Assembly (NCBI GenBank): GCA_947452415.1
Contig: CANGCT010000012.1
Coordinates: forward strand, 1 to 38,978
Direction: 5' to 3'
Origin: Flavobacteriaceae bacterium
Lineage (GTDB): Bacteria > Bacteroidota > Bacteroidia > Flavobacteriales > Flavobacteriaceae
DNA length: 38,978 nt
Of the stretch, positions 33,994 through 38,978 are shown in pieces. The translations under genes and the position numbers were made by a program. Numbering within the stretch: the first letter of the stretch is position 1; each line of letters begins with the position of its first letter. The notes under the pieces were generated by a model. That model did not search any database. It saw nothing but the letters and a program-made list of their open reading frames with translations, and was not told the DNA's origin.

Positions 33994-35487
33994 ATGAGAA
34001 AATTAATTTCAAGAAAAATAGTTTCCTTTTTTGCAATTTCTTTATTGCTTATTTCATGTTCAGATGTATTAAATACAGAACCAATTACCGATGTAGTTGC
34101 GCCATCTCAAGATTCTGGGAATGTAATTAAGGATGCGGTAGAAGCCGAAGCAGCTATGAATTCAGTTCACGCCATTTTTGGTGATGAATTTTGGCAATTT
34201 GATTATTTCTATTTAGGTGATGGAGGCGCAGATGTTGCATATGCAGGCGCAGATGTTCAAGAATTTTTTCAAATAGATGAATATCGAATAAATTCAACTA
34301 ATTATGTTGTTGCAAGAGATTGGGGCCATTTAGTAGATTTTGAAAAACGATGTAATAAAGTTATTAATTTCGTTAATAATGTTTCAGATCCTGCATTAAC
34401 TCAAACGCGAAAAGATGAAATGATTGGTGAAGCATCTTTAATTAGAGCTTTAACAAGATTTCAAGGTGTACAAATTTGGGGAGATTTTCCAATAGTAAAT
34501 AAATACATTTCATCTATAAATGCTGCTAATTTTAATAATTTATATCCAGATTTATACCCAACCAGAAAACCAATTTCAGAAGTTTATGATGCAATTATTT
34601 CAGATTGCTTAGTTGCATTAGCAAAAGCTCCAATATCTTCATCTTCTCCTTCAAGTAAATACATTCCAACTAAAGGAGCTGCAAATGCTTTACTTGCTAA
34701 AGTTTATGCCTCTAAACCAAACCCTGATTGGGATAAAGTAATTCAATATTCCGATGCGGTAATTAACGGAGGTTATTCATTATTACCAACATTTGATTAT
34801 TTATTTGACAATGCTCATGAAGGAAATGCCGAATCAATATGGGAGGTAAACGGAGAAGGTGCTGGAACTAATGTTAATTCTTGGTGTACCTTAGTATTTA
34901 TTGGGAATAACTGGAAAAAATTCAACACACCTTCCCATTCTCTTAGTAATGCTTTAGATATTAAGAGAAAAACTAGTACTATAAAAAAATTACCTACTAC
35001 TTTTGCAGACCCATACTGGACTACCTATACTCAATTTCCAAATCCTTGGAAAATGAGAGCAACAGATGGAACGCAAAATTTTTATCTTTTCCGTTTAGCA
35101 GATATTCTATTGATTAAAGCGGAAGCTTTAGCACATAACGGAGATTTATCTGGTGCAATGACTTTAGTTAATCAAGTAAGAGCTAGAGTAAATCTTGCAA
35201 ATGTTACACCAGCAACATCTCAAAATGATGCAATAAACATTATTCTAAAAGAACGTTTTTTAGAGTTAGCTTTTGAAGGTCAAAGATGGTTTGATTTGAA
35301 GAGAGAAGGAAAATCAATTGAGCTATTGTCTCAACAAACTTATCCTGTGTATAATCCAGCTACACAAATTTCAACTGAAACACCTATGCCTTACATTGGT
35401 AATTTAACAACTAATGATTTAGTTTGGCCAATTCCACAATCAGTCCTGGACAATAATCCGAATTTGATTCAAAATCCAGGATATTAA
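33994..35487 (+). CDS. SusD/RagB-family surface glycan-binding lipoprotein
   Basis: 497 aa. The lipoprotein signal ends in LLLISC with Cys22, followed by SD, an acidic residue typical of surface export in this phylum. The helical TPR-like fold is shown by the SusD/RagB segments IGEASLIRALTRFQGVQIWGDFP, FRLADILLIKAEALAHNGD and ILKERFLELAFEGQRWFDLKR. The C-terminus, LVWPIPQSVLDNNPNLIQNPGY, is the standard ending. It pairs with the SusC gene just upstream to form the substrate-binding lid. A hairpin with a T-run follows it. Confidence 0.95.
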   Translation: MRKLISRKIVSFFAISLLLISCSDVLNTEPITDVVAPSQDSGNVIKDAVEAEAAMNSVHAIFGDEFWQFDYFYLGDGGADVAYAGADVQEFFQIDEYRINSTNYVVARDWGHLVDFEKRCNKVINFVNNVSDPALTQTRKDEMIGEASLIRALTRFQGVQIWGDFPIVNKYISSINAANFNNLYPDLYPTRKPISEVYDAIISDCLVALAKAPISSSSPSSKYIPTKGAANALLAKVYASKPNPDWDKVIQYSDAVINGGYSLLPTFDYLFDNAHEGNAESIWEVNGEGAGTNVNSWCTLVFIGNNWKKFNTPSHSLSNALDIKRKTSTIKKLPTTFADPYWTTYTQFPNPWKMRATDGTQNFYLFRLADILLIKAEALAHNGDLSGAMTLVNQVRARVNLANVTPATSQNDAINIILKERFLELAFEGQRWFDLKREGKSIELLSQQTYPVYNPATQISTETPMPYIGNLTTNDLVWPIPQSVLDNNPNLIQNPGY

Positions 35488-35520
35488 TTTGAGTTAGTAG
35501 TTTTTTTAATAGTAATGTTT

Positions 35521-35572
35521 TCCATTTTTGCTTCTATTTTTCTTTAAGTAGAAGCATTAATGGATATTTTTT
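35521..35572 (+). terminator. Hairpin with T-run between susD and the next gene (partial terminator?)
   Basis: TGCTTCTA (35529-35536) pairs with TAGAAGCA (35549-35556). The outer TCCAT/ATGGA (35521-35525, 35560-35564) lengthens the stem, and TATTTTTT follows just before ATG 35580. It may lower expression of the enzyme genes relative to susCD. Confidence 0.55.
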
Positions 35573-35579
35573 AAAAAAG

Positions 35580-36431
35580 ATGAACAAATTTTCAAAAATA
35601 GTTTTGCTATTAATTCTTTTAAAGAGTTCGCTTTTTTACACCCAAAATCTAAAACTAGTTACTTACAATATTAGGCTTGATATTGCCGAAGACGGAGTTA
35701 ATGATTGGAGTCATCGTAAAGTTTTTTTTACTTCCCAAATACAATTTTATGAGCCAGATATCTTTGGAGTTCAAGAAGCTAAGCCAAATCAAGTAATTGA
35801 TATTAGCACACTTCTTAAACAATATGACAAAGTTGGTATGGCAAGAGAAGGTGAAGGAAAAGGAGAGTCTTCCAATATTTTCTTTAAAAAAGAACGATTT
35901 AAAGTAAAAGAATCCAACACTTTTTGGTTATCTGAAACTCCTAATGAAATTTCCAAAGGATGGGATGCTGCTTGCAATAGAGTTTGCACCTATGCTTTGT
36001 TTAAAGATAATAAAACAAAAACTACTTTTTGGGTATTCAATACCCACTTAGACCATGTTGGAGAAGAAGCTAGAACCAAAGGAATAGAACTTATACTATC
36101 TAAAATAGAATTACTAAACAATAAAAAATACCCTGTTTTCTTTATGGGTGACTTTAATTCGGAACCAGATAACGATAGAATTATTCAACTTAAAAAAGTG
36201 ATGAATGATTGTAGGGAGATTTCTAAGGAAAAACCTTTTGGCCCTTCAGGTACATTTAATGATTTTAAACACGATCAGGCGGTTACAAAATTAATTGATT
36301 ATATATTTACATCGAAAAATAATACTATTGCAGTTTTAAAATATGCTGTTTTGAGTGATTCGAAAGATTTAAAATATCCATCAGATCATCTTCCTGTTTA
36401 TGTTGAAATAAATTTAAAAAACAAATTATGA
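35580..36431 (+). CDS. Secreted endonuclease/exonuclease/phosphatase (EEP)-fold hydrolase
   Basis: 283 aa. Hydrophobic signal sequence (about 1-22, ending YTQ). The EEP metal-dependent fold is complete: Asn in LVTYNIR, Glu in GVQEAK, His/Asp in NTHLDHVG, Asp/Asn in MGDFNSEP and the final SDHLPVYV. Family members cleave phosphodiesters in nucleic acids, inositol phosphates or sphingomyelin. Here export and a place between susD and GH30 genes suggest an extracytoplasmic phosphoesterase working on a phosphorylated glycan or lipid-linked substrate; that is inference. Its stop overlaps the next gene's ATG by 4 bp (ATGA), so the two are translationally coupled if that start is used. Confidence 0.88.
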   Translation: MNKFSKIVLLLILLKSSLFYTQNLKLVTYNIRLDIAEDGVNDWSHRKVFFTSQIQFYEPDIFGVQEAKPNQVIDISTLLKQYDKVGMAREGEGKGESSNIFFKKERFKVKESNTFWLSETPNEISKGWDAACNRVCTYALFKDNKTKTTFWVFNTHLDHVGEEARTKGIELILSKIELLNNKKYPVFFMGDFNSEPDNDRIIQLKKVMNDCREISKEKPFGPSGTFNDFKHDQAVTKLIDYIFTSKNNTIAVLKYAVLSDSKDLKYPSDHLPVYVEINLKNKL

Positions 36432-38191
36432 TTATTTTAAATAAAATTATGAAATTCTTTCTACTTATTACAGTTAGTGCAATGTTTTCTAAATGTTGTT
36501 CTCCAAATGATACACCTAATAATACAGCCAATGCAAAACCATTAGTTAGTATTACTTCTAATCCTGTAATTGAAGGAAATGACGTAGTGTTTACAATAAC
36601 TTTAAGTAATGCCAGTGAGACAGTTACAACCATAAATTTCACAACTTCCGCGGGAACAGCATCTACAGATGATTATACAACAATAAATAGAATCCAAACT
36701 ATTCCTGCCGGACAAACTACTGCAACTATTGCAATTCCAACAATTAACGATTTTATTGTAGAACAAACTGAAACATTTAATTTGACCGGAACAGTAACTT
36801 CCAACAATACCTTAAATACAACTCCGATAATTGCAATAGGAACAATTTTAGACAATGGAACTGTTGTAAGTCAGATGGATATTTGGTTGACAAAAGGGGA
36901 TCAATCTGTTTTGCTTCAAAAACAAAATACTATTCAATTATTTGGAACTACCACCAACTCTTTTCAAACCATTGAAGTAGATGAAAGCCAAACGTTCCAA
37001 ACCATAGATGGTTTTGGATATACTTTAACTGGAGGAAGTGTAGATGTGATTAACTCGCTTAATCCAACAAAAAAACAAGAATTATTACAAGAACTTTTTG
37101 GTAATTCAACAAATTCAATTTCAATTAGTTATTTAAGAATTAGCATTGGTTCTTCCGATTTAAACTCCTCTGTTTTTTCTTATAATGATTTGCCTCAAGG
37201 ACAAGCAGATACTGGTCAAGTAAATTTTAGCTTAGCACCTGATGCCGCTTTAATACTCATGCTCAAAGAGATATTGTTAATTAATCCAAACATAAAAATT
37301 ATTGCTGTTCCATGGTCTGCACCAAAATGGATGAAAGAAAGTTATACTTCTATTGGAAGTAGTTTGTTTACTGCTTATTACAATTCTTATGCAACCTACT
37401 TTGTGAAATATATACAAGGAATGCAAGCAGAGGGAATTACAATTGATGCCATTTGCCCTCAAAATGAACCATTAAATCCTTATAATAATCCAAGTATGAC
37501 AATGTCTGCTATTCAAGAAACTAGTTTTGTAAAAAAATTAGGATTAGCATTTCAAACCGCAAACTTAAATACAAAAATTGTGACATATGATCATAATTGT
37601 GATACACCTAGTTATCCAATTAATATATTAAATGACGCTGTTGCTTATCCTTATGTATATGGATCTGCGTTTCATTTATATGGTGGAGACATAAGTGCTC
37701 TTTCAACTGTTCATAATGCATTTCCTAATAAAAAAGTTTTTTTTACAGAACAATGGACTTCTTCTACTGGAGACTTTGCGGGAGATTTAAAATGGCATGT
37801 AAAAAATGTAGTAATAGGTTCTATGCGTAATTGGAGTGTAAACGCTTTAGAATGGAATTTAGCAAATGATTCTTCTTTTGGTCCTCACACTTCGGGTGGA
37901 TGTACTCAATGTAAAGGAGCAATTACTATTAATAACAGTTCAAGCTATACTAGAAATGTAGCATATTATAACATAGCTCATGCATCTAAATTTGTTCCAA
38001 CAGGATCTATTAGAATTGCTTCCAACTTAATTGGCAATTTAAGTAATGTAGCTTTTAAAACACCTTTAGGTAAAAAAGTTCTTATAGTAGAAAATGATGG
38101 AAATACCACTGAAACGTTTAATATAAAAATTAATGGTCAATGGGTTACTACTTCAATTGATGCAGGAACTGTGGGTACCTATATTTGGTAA
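36428..38191 (+). CDS. Calx-beta / glycoside hydrolase family 30 lipoprotein
   Basis: 587 aa from ATG 36428, or 580 aa from ATG 36449, which gives a more canonical signal (MKFFLLITVSAMFSKCC). The first overlaps the previous stop (ATGA) and is kept. Lipidation at Cys23 or Cys24 is likely. A Calx-beta domain (about 38-140: VIEGNDVVFTITLSNASETV, AGTASTDDYTTI) precedes the GH30 (beta/alpha)8 barrel (about 175-500). Acid/base Glu347 lies in CPQNEPLNPYNNPSM and the nucleophile Glu441 in VFFTEQWTSS. A beta-sandwich tail ends the protein. The PLNP..NPSM context resembles GH30_3 beta-1,6-glucanases as I recall them. A surface endo-acting beta-glucanase is the best guess. Confidence 0.87.
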   Translation: MIILNKIMKFFLLITVSAMFSKCCSPNDTPNNTANAKPLVSITSNPVIEGNDVVFTITLSNASETVTTINFTTSAGTASTDDYTTINRIQTIPAGQTTATIAIPTINDFIVEQTETFNLTGTVTSNNTLNTTPIIAIGTILDNGTVVSQMDIWLTKGDQSVLLQKQNTIQLFGTTTNSFQTIEVDESQTFQTIDGFGYTLTGGSVDVINSLNPTKKQELLQELFGNSTNSISISYLRISIGSSDLNSSVFSYNDLPQGQADTGQVNFSLAPDAALILMLKEILLINPNIKIIAVPWSAPKWMKESYTSIGSSLFTAYYNSYATYFVKYIQGMQAEGITIDAICPQNEPLNPYNNPSMTMSAIQETSFVKKLGLAFQTANLNTKIVTYDHNCDTPSYPINILNDAVAYPYVYGSAFHLYGGDISALSTVHNAFPNKKVFFTEQWTSSTGDFAGDLKWHVKNVVIGSMRNWSVNALEWNLANDSSFGPHTSGGCTQCKGAITINNSSSYTRNVAYYNIAHASKFVPTGSIRIASNLIGNLSNVAFKTPLGKKVLIVENDGNTTETFNIKINGQWVTTSIDAGTVGTYIW

Positions 38192-38208
38192 AATTATATA
38201 AAAATAAA

Positions 38209-38978
38209 ATGAATAAATTTGTCCTTTTTTCTTTATTGTTACTTTCGTTAACTGCTTTTTCACAAATGAAAAACAAATCAATAACAATAAATTATTCTTC
38301 TAAAAACAAAACTGTTGAAGTTTATACTTCTGCAGATAGTACTTCGTTTCGTTTATCCAAAACAAATTCCGATTTGAAGTTTGTAGAAATGAAACAACCA
38401 TTAGAAACTCAAGTTTGCATTTTTGTAAATCCCGATAAGAAATTTCAAACCTTCCTAGGGATAGGTGGCGCAATTACGGATGCAAGCGCAGAAGTGTTTG
38501 CAAAATTATCTCTTGAAAAACAAACCGAATTTATTAATGCGTATTACAGCAAAGATAAAGGAATTGGATACACTTTAATAAGAACCAATATGTCAAGTTG
38601 TGATTTTAGTTCGGATATGTATGACTATGTTACTGAAGGAGATAAAAGTTTGAACTCTTTCAATATTGAGCACGACAAAAAATTCAAAATTCCATTAATT
38701 AAAAAAGCAATGGAAACTATTGGAAAAAACGCGAATTTATATATTAGTCCATGGTCACCACCCGCTTTTATGAAAGATAATAATAGTAAGCTTCAAGGTG
38801 GAAAACTTCTTCCCGAATACCATCAACCATGGGCGAATTACTATGTAAAATACATTAATGCGTTGCAAAAAGAAGGAATCCCTGTTTGGGGATTGACCAT
38901 CCAAAATGAACCAATGGCTAAACAACGTTGGGAATCTTGTATTTTTTCTGCAGAAGAAGAAAGAGATTTTCTTAAAAA
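38209..38978 (+). CDS. Second glycoside hydrolase family 30 enzyme, 5' part (runs off the window)
   Basis: Open from ATG 38209 to the window end (256 residues, no stop). The signal peptide MNKFVLFSLLLLSLTAFSQ has no lipobox. N-terminal beta-strands lead into the barrel: FLGIGGAITDASAEVF, YTLIRTNMSSCDFSS, YISPWSPPAFMKDNN, and the acid/base Glu in GLTIQNEPMAKQRWESC. EEERDFLK is typical of GH30_1 (glucosylceramidase-like) enzymes. The nucleophile lies beyond the window. It starts 17 bp after the first GH30 gene in the same run. The two GH30 proteins differ strongly and are probably different subfamilies, perhaps endo- and exo-acting on the same beta-glucan. Confidence 0.9.
   Translation, partial: MNKFVLFSLLLLSLTAFSQMKNKSITINYSSKNKTVEVYTSADSTSFRLSKTNSDLKFVEMKQPLETQVCIFVNPDKKFQTFLGIGGAITDASAEVFAKLSLEKQTEFINAYYSKDKGIGYTLIRTNMSSCDFSSDMYDYVTEGDKSLNSFNIEHDKKFKIPLIKKAMETIGKNANLYISPWSPPAFMKDNNSKLQGGKLLPEYHQPWANYYVKYINALQKEGIPVWGLTIQNEPMAKQRWESCIFSAEEERDFLK

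Noticed and set aside
1..38978. CRISPR array, tRNA or rRNA genes
   Set aside because: No regularly spaced identical repeats of suitable size and no tRNA T-arm or rRNA signatures were found by eye. The periodic repeats present have no spacers.

Overview
The window reads as chromosomal DNA of a Flavobacteriaceae member (Bacteroidota), most likely Flavobacterium or a close relative. It is A+T-rich. Several promoters carry the Bacteroidota -7 word TAnnTTTG. Two secreted proteins end in type IX secretion (T9SS) type A sorting domains, and there is a SusC/SusD pair with a SusR-like regulator.

Layout. 1-146: the last codons and right end of an IS256-family insertion sequence. 193-3042 (minus): an OmpA/TSP3 outer-membrane protein, a receiver/AraC regulator whose last DNA-binding segment is cut off by a frameshift in an A8 run, and a small unknown protein, separated by very A+T-rich gaps. 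3401-9901 (plus): a MarR regulator followed by a fatty-acid beta-oxidation operon arranged like fadN-fadA-fadE. It is interrupted by a four-helix-bundle (S23/IVP) gene lying between inverted GTATTAAG-type repeats. 10008-10588: a lipoprotein Cu,Zn superoxide dismutase with a clear terminator. 10654-13587 (minus): a large secreted M4 metalloprotease.

13686-18703 (minus): a threonine operon, thrA(AK-HSD)-thrB-thrC. It is preceded by a 35-codon leader peptide with six consecutive Thr codons and mutually exclusive hairpins, indicating attenuation by threonine supply. Both intercistronic gaps of this operon hold palindromic repeats. 18899-20404: histidine ammonia-lyase. 20453-23459 (minus): TsaC/Sua5 and a UvrD/PcrA helicase. 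23566-24087: a small membrane-anchored unknown. 24198-26276 (minus): a secreted M1 aminopeptidase.

26315-38978: a polysaccharide-utilisation locus. A membrane-spanning propeller/Y_Y_Y/LuxR regulator faces a T9SS-sorted SusE/F-like binding protein, then SusC, SusD, an endonuclease/exonuclease/phosphatase-fold secreted enzyme, a Calx-beta/GH30 lipoprotein and a second GH30 that runs off the window. Two GH30 enzymes of different subtypes suggest a beta-glucan substrate containing beta-1,6 linkages (laminarin- or pustulan-like); that is inference. The 10-mer AAAATGTTCA occurs in all three regulatory gaps of this locus and is a candidate operator.

Most notable: (1) the Thr-rich leader, (2) the IVS-like four-helix-bundle cassette inside the fad operon, (3) the A8 frameshift in the AraC-type regulator, (4) the PUL with its T9SS-sorted binding protein and repeated motif. 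No tRNA, rRNA or CRISPR array was seen.
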